Positions 34,454-45,459 of a DNA stretch of 64,000 nt are shown one piece after another. The notes under the pieces are model-generated. The model ran no database searches and had not been told where the DNA came from. It saw only the letters and a list, made by a program, of their open reading frames with translations. The number at the start of each line of letters is the position of its first letter. The stretch's first letter is position 1. This DNA is from Costus lasius (taxonomy: Eukaryota > Streptophyta > Magnoliopsida > Zingiberales > Costaceae), in assembly GCA_027563935.2 (NCBI GenBank), contig CM050448.1, forward strand, positions 63,539,843 to 63,603,842. The letters run 5' to 3'. The translations under genes were made by a program, and so were the position numbers.

Positions 34454-36147
34454 TGTAGGTTCCCACAAGAGGGGCGAAACCCTAAAGCATGCGCAAACAT
34501 AAAATTGCATGGGCGGAATCTAGGGTTTCCTAGGATCGCATGGCATGAATAATATAATCAACTACCGAATGCTTGTATAGAAGTAAAAGATCCATACCAT
34601 TGCCATCGCTTGGATGGTGTCTTGGAAGGAGAGAGCGAAAGGGATCTCCTCCAAAGGTGGCGCACACAAATGATGTCGCCTACTTTCTTGGTGCTCCTTG
34701 TGCTAGCAAGGTTCCAAGAAGTCTTGATCGAATGAAAAAGGGATGAGAGAGTGAATCCTTGCTTGGCGATATCTCCTTCCTTGTCGTCAACTCCACCAAC
34801 ACTTCGAAATCTCAGAGACACAAGAGAGAGGAGCGACAATAGGCGTCAGGGAGAAAAACGTGAGGCATGGTCACGTTTAGAGACATGCTTTCTAAAAATA
34901 GAAAGCCTCAACGTTCATGCGCTCATGCGACTATGGGTTTGCCCAAAGCGCATTTTTCTCATCACTTGAACCATGCGCTCATGTAATGAGCCAGTTCAAA
35001 TCGAGTTGGTTCGGTTCAAGAAACCAAACAAGCCAAGCAACTAGTCCAGATCATAACAAACCCATAAGGCTTAAGATCTGACCGTTGATCTCTTGATGCT
35101 CCTGATCTCACTGATCTAGCATCTATTCTCTCGATCGAAGCTTACCGATCTCAAGCCCTAACCAATCAAACATGATCAGACCAGATCTCACTTACAATCA
35201 GAGTTCAAATCCCTTTAAACTGAACCCAAACAATTCAGTCCACACGATCTGACTTAAGTAAGCCATATCATCAAATTGTGCGACCCTAAGGGTTTCCTTT
35301 AAATGTCGGTAACGATAACTTACGTTATCATGATCAGTGAGGGGTATCTAGCAACACATCACTGTCTCCCGATATAAAGGAAAGAGTCTTCCAAGACTAC
35401 ACCCAAAATACAGCACAAGTGTGAATCCAATTCACCAGGCATACATGTATCCTTTGCCACTGGATGTTCTTATTGGACAAGCGTGTCAAGCTTGTAATTC
35501 CAATATGATGAGCATGATTAGATTAGATGAACATAGTCATCTGGGTATGGCCATACACTTTCTCAATCATCTCATCCAGGGGGCCCCTTTAGAACATCAC
35601 ACTCTAATTAAAGAGACGGCAATCCTTTGTCTATCACTAATGCCCTAACATGACTCAAGCTCACCATCCAAGATAGTCTATAACCATTATGTTTCAAATG
35701 ATATTGAACTAACTCAAAACAATGACAATCATCATTTAGAAACACAAGCGATCTCAAGTCAGAGGAAATGTGCCACTTGTCGCATTCAGGGATTATTCAC
35801 ATTGTGACAGACAATTGAATATCCTAGTAGGGTCTGTCCAGTACATCCAATGTACCCATGAGTCTACATCTTATTCCATGCTCGAAGCATCCTATAAGAT
35901 TAGAACACATATTAGTCTTAACCATATCAAGGCTGTCTCATGTTCACCAAGATATCTCGACTAAGGACTTTATATCATGTCAGCCCAGCTAAACAGCTTT
36001 GAGACATTATTCAGAAGTACACTTATTGCAGCAGACAATGTAACAAACTGAATAACAACCATGCCTTTATAAACATAAGAGTTTATTACATGATACTGAT
36101 ACATTCCCAAGGCCTCAAACATTATCCTTAAGGGCATACCCCCAACA
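34454..36147 (-). repeat. 5' LTR of B
   Basis: 1694 bp, from TGTAGGTTCCC to CCCCCAACA on the plus strand, followed by target copy GCGCC (36148-36152). Confidence 0.93.
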
Positions 36148-36152
36148 GCGCC

Positions 36153-37305
36153 CACTCCTCCCCATTATGCCCTTAGGCGCCAATGGGAGGAGATTTCTCT
36201 CCATTATACCCTAGTATCACATTCTCTCTTCATGACAACTTATTATTGGGCCTCATTGGGTAATGAGCTAGCCCAAACTTTATTACAAAGGTTCATCAAG
36301 CCATTGGATCCAATCCAATGCAACCCAAAGTCAAATGTGACCAACCATGGTCAATTTTGGGTCAACTTGCCAAAAATGAAGTTTGGCTCCAATAACTCTC
36401 TTCCATCTCATTAGGCCCATAGTCGCTAATGAAATCTCCCAAATAGATCCGAGCTATCCAATAACTCGATCATAAGGCTACCCAATCAATACGAGAACTC
36501 GAGTATCAAGGTGTGCGACCTTGTAGGTTCCTCTGACGTTGGCAGTGATGCCCTAAGGTCATCACAAGCATTGAGTGGCACCTAGTAGGTCCCCATCATC
36601 GCAACTAGGTATAGATGCATTGTAGTCTCTTTGCCAAACTGATATCCGATTGGACAAGTGTGTCACCACTAGTTTTCACCCAATCACATGGTTATGACTA
36701 AATCAGGTTCTCACCTAGGTATGACAATACACTTTCAGTCATAGAACCATAGGGGCCCCTGTAGATATCAAGCTTCCCTCAGGAAAGGGCAAATCCTCTA
36801 TCTGTCCAATGACCTTCTCATATGGGTTGTGACATGCTCAATGACAACCATTATGACCTCCCAACTACGGCGAGGTGTTTGGTTTTATCAAAGCATGTCC
36901 CTAACCACATAGAAGAGTCAATGACCCCAAGTCAAGGGTTCAATACATCTCCTGTCACTTGTGAGGATAACTCATGACACCAAGTCATAGCCTCACAGCG
37001 GGTCGGCCTAGTATATCAACCACTAATATACACATATGTCTGCGTTAGCACCTCGTGCCTAACCAGCACATATACCAGTCTAACATGAACTAGAGCTGTC
37101 CCATATCCACTCAGGTACTTGACTGGGGACAATAGTTTGAGCACAGATCCAATCTGTCTCCAGGGACATTATCAGTAAGTACACAATCGCAGATGTAGAC
37201 AAATAATGATAATGACAATGCCAAAATGATATGTATATATAAGTGTCAATGTCAAGTATTACAAAAGATAGACCAATACTGGGTCTTAGAGCATACATAC
37301 CAACA
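36153..37305 (-). repeat. 5' LTR of F, segment 2
   Basis: It resumes exactly where 17810 stopped (CACTCCTCCCCATTATG; compare 12893 in the other LTR) and ends ACATACCAACA, followed by the AATCA target copy at 37306-37310. Confidence 0.9.
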
Positions 37306-37310
37306 AATCA

Positions 37311-37692
37311 ACCCATGTAATGAAGTTTAGGCTAGCTCATTACCCAATGAGGCCCAATATCAAGTTATCATGAAGAGGGAATTGGGCATAAGGGTATAAT
37401 GGGGAGAAATCTCCCCCCATTGGCGCCTATAAGCATAATAGGGAGGAGTTGGCACAATTTGCTTCATAAGGAGGCAATTTGTGCCTAGCCCCTTATTCCT
37501 TGGATGGTATGCTTGCCTCTTAGGCAAGTAATGGGGCACATATAGCTTAATGGACTTGTATGGCAAGTCCCATGTGCATATGGAAGAGGGGAAGAGATTT
37601 ATGATAAAGTCTTGGAGACTTTCCTTACCTCAAACCCTAATTTCACCAAAACCCTAACCCTAGCCGAATTCTTCTTGATGTTTTGCGCCTCC
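37311..37692 (+). repeat. 3' LTR of E2, segment 2 of 3
   Basis: It continues the plus-oriented LTR after the F insertion and is interrupted at 37692 by the solo LTR. Confidence 0.85.
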
Positions 37693-39369
37693 TGTTGGGG
37701 TATGCCCTTAAGCCTAATGTTTGAGGCCTTGGGATTGTAACAGTATCATGTAATAAACGTTTATGTTTATAAAGGCATGGTTATTATTCAGTTAGCTACA
37801 TTGTCTGCTGCAATATATGTTCTTCTGAATAATGTCTCAAAGCTGTTCAGCTGGGCTGACATGCAGTTAAGTCCTTAGTCGATGTATCTTGGTGAACATG
37901 AGACAGCCTTGATATGGTTAAGACTAATATGTGTTCTAGTCTTATAGGATGCTTCGAGCATGGAATAAGATGTAGACTCATGGGTACATTGGATGTACTG
38001 GACAGACCCTACTAGGATATTCAATTGTTTGTCACAATGTGGATAATCCTTGTATATGACAAGTGGCACATTTCCTCTGACTTGAGATCACTTGTGTTTT
38101 CTAAATGATGATTGTCATTGTTTTGAGGTAGTTCAATATCATTTGAAACATAATGATTATAGACTATCTTGGATAATGAGCTTGAGTCAGGTTAGGGCAC
38201 TAGTGATAGACATAGGATTGCCGTCTCCTTGTTTAAGGAGTGTGATGTTCTAAAGGGGCCCCCTGGATGAGATGATTGAGAAAGTGTATGGCCATACCCA
38301 GATGACAGTGTTCATCTGATCTAATCATGCTCATCATATTGGAGCTACAAGTTTGACACGCTTGTCCAATAAGAACATCCAGTGGCAAAGGAAGTATGCA
38401 TGCCTTGTGAGTTGATTCACACTTGTGCTGTTTTTGGGTGTAGTCTTGGAAGACTCATTTCTTTTATATCGGGAGACAGTGATGTGTTGCTAGATACCCC
38501 TCACTGATCGTGATAACGTGAGTTATCGTTACCGACATTTAAAGGAAACCCTCAGGGTCGCACAATTTGATGATATGGCTTACTTAAGTCAGATCGAGTG
38601 GACTGAATTGTTTAGGTTCAGTTTAAAGGGATTTAGTCTCTGATTGTAAGTGAGATCTAGTCTGATCATGTTTGATTGATTAGGGCTTGAGATCGGTAAG
38701 CTTCGATCGAGAGAATGGATGCTAGATTGGTCAGATCAGAAGCATCAAGAGATGAACGGTTAGATCTGGAGCCTTAGGGTTTATTTGAGATCTAGACTTG
38801 ATTGCTTGGCTTGATTGGTTCTTAAACCGAACCAATATTGAACCGGCTCATGAAATGAGCGCATGGTTCAAGGTGTGGCGACATGTTCACTTGGCGTGAA
38901 CGTTGGAGCGGTGAGTGGTTGCTATTTTTAGTAACCATGATCTCCACTTGGAGATGGTTCACGACCGAATAGAGTGCTCTCTATTCTCGCCACTCGGGAT
39001 TATTCCTCTTAACGTTTTTCGTGTGTGACGACGCTTTGACGTTGAGGAGGATTCGGCCAAGAGAAGAAATCATCATCTCCTTTCCTTTCCATTCGGCAAG
39101 ACAACCTTGGAACCTTGCTAGCACAAGGAGCACCAAGGAAGAAGCACATTGTTCATCTTGTGTGCGAGACTTTGGAGAAGAGGCGCTTGCAACTTTTGCT
39201 TCCAAGGCGCCATCTTGAAATGGCTATGGTATGAATTCGTTTCTTCTATTCAATCATACTAAAGTTGATTATATGACATATAAAAATCTATTAGAAGCCC
39301 TAGATTCCGCTAGAGACATTGTTGCGCCACCTATTAGGGTTTCGACCCCCTTGTCTAGGGGTCCCTTCA
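37693..39369 (+). mobile_element. Solo LTR of the A/B/D family
   Basis: It begins TGTTGGGGTATGCCC, ends GGGGTCCCTTCA, is 1677 bp long and is flanked by CCTCC on both sides (37688-37692 and 39370-39374). No interior is attached. This is the expected product of recombination between the two LTRs of a former full element. Confidence 0.92.
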
Positions 39370-39374
39370 CCTCC

Positions 39375-39913
39375 AACCCTTTTGTCTTTCCGCCACCTCT
39401 TGGTTATATATACTCATATATGCGAGAGGCTATAGTACTTAAGTAATTGGCATGAGCAACTTTAAAGGGCGAGAGCATTAAGTGATTGGCGCAACCTCTT
39501 TCAATCATAGCCGCAACCTTCCTTCTCTTCTCCTCTTGGCACAAGAGACCCTTGTGCTTGGTGTCATTGCTTCATCTTTCCTCCTCATAGGTGAATCTTC
39601 TCTTGAAGGTGGCACAACTTGTGTAGGAGACTCCCTAAGACTTGGATCTTCTTCCCGAGGCTAGTACCGGGAATGGAAGAAGAGGAGTCAAGGCTTCCTT
39701 GTGTGTGAGACTGCAGAGGGCGCACGCTTGGGTGCCTACCTCGACATCGGCCTCCTCTTGGTCTAGGCACTTTCTATCTCATCGTGTCAACTCCCTCGCA
39801 AGATGATTTTCACTGGGTTTTTGGGACTGACCTATTTCGGGGATATTCTTCCATTGAGCAATGTATTCTGTAATGTCCATAAAATTTGTAAATATCCCCA
39901 AGGTTTCCGAATA
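39375..39913 (+). repeat. 3' LTR of E2, segment 3 of 3
   Basis: It contains a possible TATA box (GTTATATATACTC, about 39403-39415) and the distal LTR words CCCGAGGCTAG and GGGTTTTTGGGACTG. It ends GGTTTCCGAATA, a mutated form of GGTTTCCCAACA. Confidence 0.8.
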
Positions 39914-41299
39914 GTATTGATGCAGGGGCATGGATTCAATTTGACCCAGGATGACTCAAGTCGTGCCGAGTATTGCCTGCATTCTAATCCATAGGATATT
40001 TTGGAACATTTTGATGTTTAATTATGTTTACATTTCAGCATTGGTACTTGTCATGTTTTGATATTGGGTTCTACCTGGTCTTGTGTGTAGGACCAGCTTG
40101 TAGGACCATTTTGTGAACTTGTTTACATTCCTGCATTTTACATTCCTGCATTAATATTATCTTGTTGTAGTTTGGATGTAGCCTAGGATTTATTTTCAGA
40201 TTTTGTTTTATTTTATAGTGAATGTATTAGGTTGTTTTAGACTAGGATTTTAACACCTATAACAACATTTACATGGCACCAAAGCTCCCCACCCCTCAAG
40301 GCATTATTATAGTCTAGCTTCACCCAATTACAACAAGATCAAATTCAATCATGGAGTCAACATCATCAAGCAAGGAGTCAACACCAAGTCATACTCTCGG
40401 CCTGCAATTATCAAGCCAAATCAAGCAATGTGAACAAGACAGCTACGCCCAGCATATCCACATTCAGACTGCATCCAATCCCTTGAAGCCATCAAGTCAA
40501 CATCAGGTCAGCTGAACCCGAGTCAGGACACATCTACTAAGCTACCTGCTAGTTGAATAAGTCAAAGGAGCCATGTATTCAGCCACCAACAGCTATGCAT
40601 TTTGCCATCAGTAGCTTGTGCCACATCAAGACCACTCTTACAAGAAAGCCAAGCATGCGTAAGAGCCATGTCCAGCTCAGAATCAACACCACCCACAGCG
40701 GCCAATCAAACAAAGCTGAAAACCAAGAATTCTGCAATGTTGAAGAATGCCAAAAGCCACTTAAGAATTGTAACGTTGGGAGCTAGGTTTAAAGACATGT
40801 AATTTTACACTGCACGGTTAGAGGCCATTTTCTGAGAATTTTCAAATTGAGTTAGCGGATGCTGCTTGTTAATGGAGAGCCTTTGGCCCCTTGTGTTCGT
40901 TGAGGGTGAGTCTTTGGCCCCTCTATCTTGGTTCCCTGAGGGCGCTGGAAGGCCCCTCCCCTCCTTCTCCCTGCTACTTTCTAATTTGCCGAGCCTCCTT
41001 GACTTCCTGGTGGCCCTGAAGCTACTGAAACATGTGGTAACGTGGAACTGAGAGGAGCTGAATAGCAACTTCCAGAACTAGCTGCGAATACAGTCAAGCC
41101 ATAGTTGCTGAATAGCAGAAGAGGGAACTTGCCCCCCCCCCCCCCCCCCCCCCTCCCTAAAGGGGGGGCCTCAGGTGTCTTCAATCCTAACTTCCCTCAC
41201 ACCTTGAATCGCATGATAAATACATATTCTAATCCGGAACATGGTTTTTTATTTTTAACCATCTTTAAGAGAGCTACATACCTAAGGGGATCCTAGGGA
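39914..41299. other. Unassigned 1.4-kb segment with long poly-C tract
   Basis: No LTR edge, domain or repeat match is visible to me. It has two overlapping short frames (40553-40802) with no known motif. A run of 22 C lies at 41132-41153, followed by CCTAAAGGGGGGG, which could fold back. It may be the flank into which the copia elements inserted, or part of an unrecognised element. Confidence 0.35.
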
Positions 41300-42590
41300 G
41301 TATCAATTTTACATCAAGTATGATGACATTCTCATCATTGAGGATGAACCCAAAACTTATGAGGAAGCGGTCACTATATGAGACTTCGAGAGATGGCTGG
41401 AAGCCATGAGATCTGAGATAGATTCCTTGTCTGCTAATCAAGTTTGGGACTTGGTTGAGCTGCCTAATGGGGTAAAACCCATAGGGTGTAAATGGGTCTG
41501 CAAGAAGAAGACAGACATGTATGGCAATGTAGTTACCTTCAAAGGTAGACTAGTGGCTAAAGGTTTCAGGCATGTCCACGGGGTGGACTATGATGAAACT
41601 TTCTCGCTAGTTGTCATGTTTAAATCCATTCGGATCATGCTTATTTTAGCTGCATTCTATGACTATGAGATCTGGCAAATGGACATGAAAATAGCTTTCC
41701 TTAATGGAAACCTATCAGAGGAAATGTTTATGACATAGCCTGAGGGATTCGTCCACCCCGCAGTTGCTCATAAAATATGTAGGCTTAAGAAATCGATTTA
41801 TGGATTAAAGTATGCCTCTCAAAGTTGGGACATTTGTTTTGACGAAGCTGTTAGAGAATATGGCTTTATGAAGAACGAAGACAATGCCTATGTGTGCAAT
41901 AAATTCAGCAGGAGCTTGGTCATAATTCTTGTCATGTATGTCAATGACATACTGCTTATCGGAAAAAACATCCCTACCGTTCACTCTATGAAGACTTGGT
42001 TGGGAAAGTGTTTTGGGATGAAGAACTTAGGGGAGGCCGCGTATATCCTAAGCATGATGATTTACTCGGATAGATCCATGTAGCTCCTTTCCCTAAGTCA
42101 GAGCACGCACATAGACAAAGCGCTGGAAAGGATTCACTTGGAAAACTCCAAGAAAGTTTACCATCCCATGAGGCATGACATTACTCTTTTCAAGAAAGAG
42201 CCAATGTCCCTCTACACAGGCAGAGAAAGAGGAGATGAGTTGAGTCTCGTATGCTTCCACAGTGGGATCGATCATGTAAGCCATGTTATGTACTAGACCA
42301 GACGTGGCTTATGCTGTGAGCATAACCAGTAGATACCAGTCTAACCCAAGTGTCCAGCATTGGACAACCGTGAAAAATATATTAAAGTATCTTAAGAAGA
42401 ATAAAGACTTATTCTTTGTCTATAGTGGATAAGAAGATCTCTGTATCCAAGGATATACAGATGCTTCTTTCCAATCAGACTTAGATGACTTTAAATCACA
42501 GTCCGGCTATGTGTTCCTGGTGAATGGAGGTGTTGTTTGCTGGAAGAGTTTCAAGCAATCCACGATGACAGATTCTACAACAGAAGCAAA
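41300..42590 (+). pseudogene. Copia G remnant: RT and part of RNase H
   Basis: It matches copia RT from EDEPKTYEEAV and WLEAMRSEIDSLSANQVWDLVELP through QMDMKIAFLNG (41406-41738), then a TAG at 41736-41738 where relatives have Gln. The next part, 41868-42083, has YVND instead of YVDD at the RT active site, then further stops. RNase H is present to the TTEAK position and then jumps directly to GAT|TGTTAG: the rest of RNase H and most of the polypurine tract are deleted. The polyprotein upstream of RT is absent. Confidence 0.85.
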
Positions 42591-42593
42591 GAT

Positions 42594-43571
42594 TGTTAGT
42601 GTTATGCCCTAAGACATGTTTTTGGTCTTGACATTTGTACAACATTATTGATATTTTATAGATACCCTGCATTGTCGTTGTCATGGTTTCTTATACATCT
42701 ACGCATATGCATATTTACATAATGATGTCCCATGAGATATTTCTATCTTAGTTTGTTTTGTCCCGAGTCGAATACCATAGTAGATATAAGAAAGCTATGG
42801 TGCATGTGAGACTTGTTTATGCGCTGGTTAGCACGGGTTGCTTAACGCATGTATATGGGCATATCAAGGGAGATATACTAGACCGACCCATCGTGAAGAT
42901 CCGTCTTGGTGTCTTTAGAAGAATTTCACAGTGATAGAGTTGTATCTGTCTTTTGACTTGAGGGAGATTGTGTCTCTGTATAGTGAGAGGTATGCTTTGA
43001 TACAACGTAATGCCTCACCGTAATAGGGAGGTCATAACAGTTGTCATTGAGTATATCTCGAGCTATATGAGAGTTGCATCTTGACAATAAAGGATTTGCC
43101 CCTTCCTTGCAAGGAAGATTGATGTCCATGGGCCCCTATATGGTGCATGACTAAAAGTGTGTGGCCACATCCATGTTTAGCCTGATTTAGTCATGACCAT
43201 CATCATTGGAATAAACAAGTGTGACACGCTTGTCCAATCTAGACGATCTGCCTGGCATAAGGACAGGTATACTTTTATACCTTATCACAGTTTAGGGGTT
43301 GACGATGATGACATTAATTCCTATGAGTTAGGAAGCAGCGATCACTGCTAGGTGCCACTCACTGTTTGTGATGATTAGGTTTTCACTGACAATGTCTGAG
43401 GAACCTACAAGGTCACATACCTAGACACTAGAGATTCCATATTGATCAGATAGCCTCAAATAGAATTTATGGATGATTCGGATCTATTTGGGAGTATCGT
43501 GCATCATGAATGCATGTTATGACTTTAAAGGAGCCTTATAGTCTTCAGTAATCAAGTTGAACCCAGTTGAC
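42594..43571 (+). repeat. LTR of G, truncated
   Basis: It starts TGTTAGTGTTATGCCCTAAGAC, related to but distinct from family C. It breaks off at CCCAGTTGAC, where a reverse LTR starts. It is homologous to 8352-9405. Confidence 0.8.
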
Positions 43572-45061
43572 TGTTGGGAAACCTCGGGTATTTAAATATT
43601 TTAATACAAGCACTGCGGAAGCAAATCCCCAAAATAGGCCGGTCCCAAAAACCTAGGAGATCGATGCTTGTGAGGGAGTCGACACGATGTAGGGAGAAAG
43701 TACCTTAGAGCATGATGCAGCGATGCCAATGTAGGTGCCCAAGCGTGCGGCCTCTACAGTCTCACACACAATGGATTCTCGAGTCCTCTTCTTCCACGCC
43801 CGGTGCTAGCCTCGGGAAGAAGATCCAAGCCATATGGTACCTCCTAGAGAAGTTGCACCACCTTCAAGGAAGGATGCACCTACAAGAAAGTGAGGGAGAA
43901 GAAGCCGCCAAGACTCTTGCTTCACTTGTGCCAAGAGAGAAGGAAGGAGAGTTGCTTGCGGCTTGTTGATGGAAGAAGATGCGCCACTTGTTCCTTGCTC
44001 TCGCCCCTTACTTTGCTCACACCAAAAGATAGATAGTGCTCTCGCATATGAGGATGTCTTATAGAGCAAGGGGCGGCAAGCAATAGTATATAGGCGCAAT
44101 TACATTAGGAGATGCGGCTAGGGTAAGTGGGGTGAACAATTATGGTTAGGTTTATGGTAAGACTCCAAGCCCTTTCCATAAACCCCTACTAATCATCCAT
44201 ATGCGCTTGACACTTGCCAAAACAAGTCCAAGAATCCATATGCGCCCCAAGCCTTGCCATAGAGGCAAGCATTCTATCCAAGGAAGAAGGGAGAGGCGCC
44301 AATTGCTTCGCGCCAATTGCTTCCTAATGAAGCACCATGCGCCAACATCACCCCATTATGCTCATAGGTGCCAATTGGCTCTAATAAGTCTTTTCCATCT
44401 CATCAGGCCATTGGCTTTGATGAAATCTCCCAAATAGATCCGAGTTATCCAATAACTTGATCATAAGGCTACCTGATCAATACGAGAACTAGACACTTTC
44501 AGTCATTCACCATGTAGGGGCCCGTGGACATCAGGCTTCCCCGCAGGGAAGGGGCAAATCCTCTATTGGCAAGACATACCTCTCATATTGCTCAAGACAT
44601 ACCCAATAACAACCGTTATAATCTCCCTATTATAGTGAGACATTAGGTTGTATCAAAGTATATCCCTTACAACACAGAGATACAATCTCCATCAAGTCAA
44701 AGGACAGACACAACTCTATCACTGTGAGATTCTTCCTGAGACACCAAGAAGAACTCTCACGGCAGGTCGGTCCAGTATATCTCCCTTGATATACCCTTAT
44801 GCCTACATTAAGTAACCCATGCTAACTAGCGCATAAACGAGTCTCACCCACACCATAGTTGTCCCCTATCTACTATGGTACTCAACTCAGGACATAGCAA
44901 ACTGAGATAGTAATATGTCGCGGGACATCATCATGTAAACATATATATGCACAGATGTATAAGAAACCATGACAACGACAGTGCCAGAATATCTATAAAT
45001 ATCAATGTATGTAGTACAAAAGTTAAGACCAAAACGTAGGTCTCAGGGCATAACACTAATA
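43572..45061 (-). repeat. Reverse LTR of G/C type, mosaic
   Basis: On the plus strand it begins TGTTGGGAAACCTCGGG and ends GGGCATAACACTAATA, a near match to the reverse complement of the G LTR start. About 230 bp are missing near 44490, where CGAGAACT joins AGACACTTTCAG. The flanks do not form a target duplication (TTGAC and GCAAG). It could be a deleted solo LTR or the result of rearrangement with the adjacent G LTR. Confidence 0.75.
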
Positions 45062-45459
45062 GCAAGTCATGAGTTATTCTGTAAAAAACTAACATATGTG
45101 TCATGGCTAGGCTATGAAACTTTTTGTGAATTTTTTACATGTTGGTTACAACCATGAAGTTAATAACGGTCAGGCCGTGTTCCTCTCGGTGGAAAACATA
45201 TCAGATTTGGTTCAAGCTTGTTATGACTATGATGCTCGTCATGGTTCAACTGCTATAAGGTCATTTGTAAAATGCACATCACGGCTGTGAAGCTCATCAT
45301 GGGCTAGCTATGACAAATACAAAAAATTTTGTTTGACTTTAAATTTGTTGTGCTGACTTATCTTTTCATCCTGAATCACTCAATAGCATCAAAATCATTG
45401 AATATGCTCCATAATTGAGTGATTTTATCTAAAATTATAAAAAAAGTGAAGATTATGAA
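45062..45459. other. Spacer with looser palindromic words
   Basis: It contains GGCTAGGCTATGA, CGGTCAGGCCGTG, ACATCACGGCTGTGAAG and GGGCTAGCTATGAC, which recall the array at 7740-8330. No frame of interest. Confidence 0.35.

Larger units (their letters stand above)
17811..36147 (-). mobile_element. Copia element B, nearly intact, host of A
   Basis: Reverse-oriented element. Left (3') LTR is 17811-18708 plus 27922-28717, the interior is 28718-34453, and the right (5') LTR is 34454-36147. Both LTRs total exactly 1694 bp and differ at about 11 sites by eye. The target duplication GCGCC is at 17806-17810 and 36148-36152. LTR termini are TGTTGGGGGTATG and GAACCTACA when read 5' to 3'. Without the nested A (and its extra target copy) the element would be about 9.1 kb. 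Coding is broken by a single nonsense codon. Confidence 0.93.
12119..37305 (-). mobile_element. Copia element F (family C), host of B and A
   Basis: Reverse-oriented element with 3' LTR 12119-14092, interior 14093-17033 and 5' LTR 17034-17810 plus 36153-37305. The target duplication AATCA is present at 12114-12118 and 37306-37310. The interior keeps only a polypurine tract, an RT-RNase H pseudogene, an inserted LTR fragment and the leader with a primer site. Gag, protease and integrase are lost. LTR ends differ by roughly 10% in the first 170 bp, so it is old. Element B sits in its 5' LTR. Confidence 0.9.

Noticed and set aside
40553..40802. Two overlapping plus-strand frames of 66-77 codons
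   Set aside because: No domain, no conserved neighbour, and both frames cover the same DNA; most likely chance.
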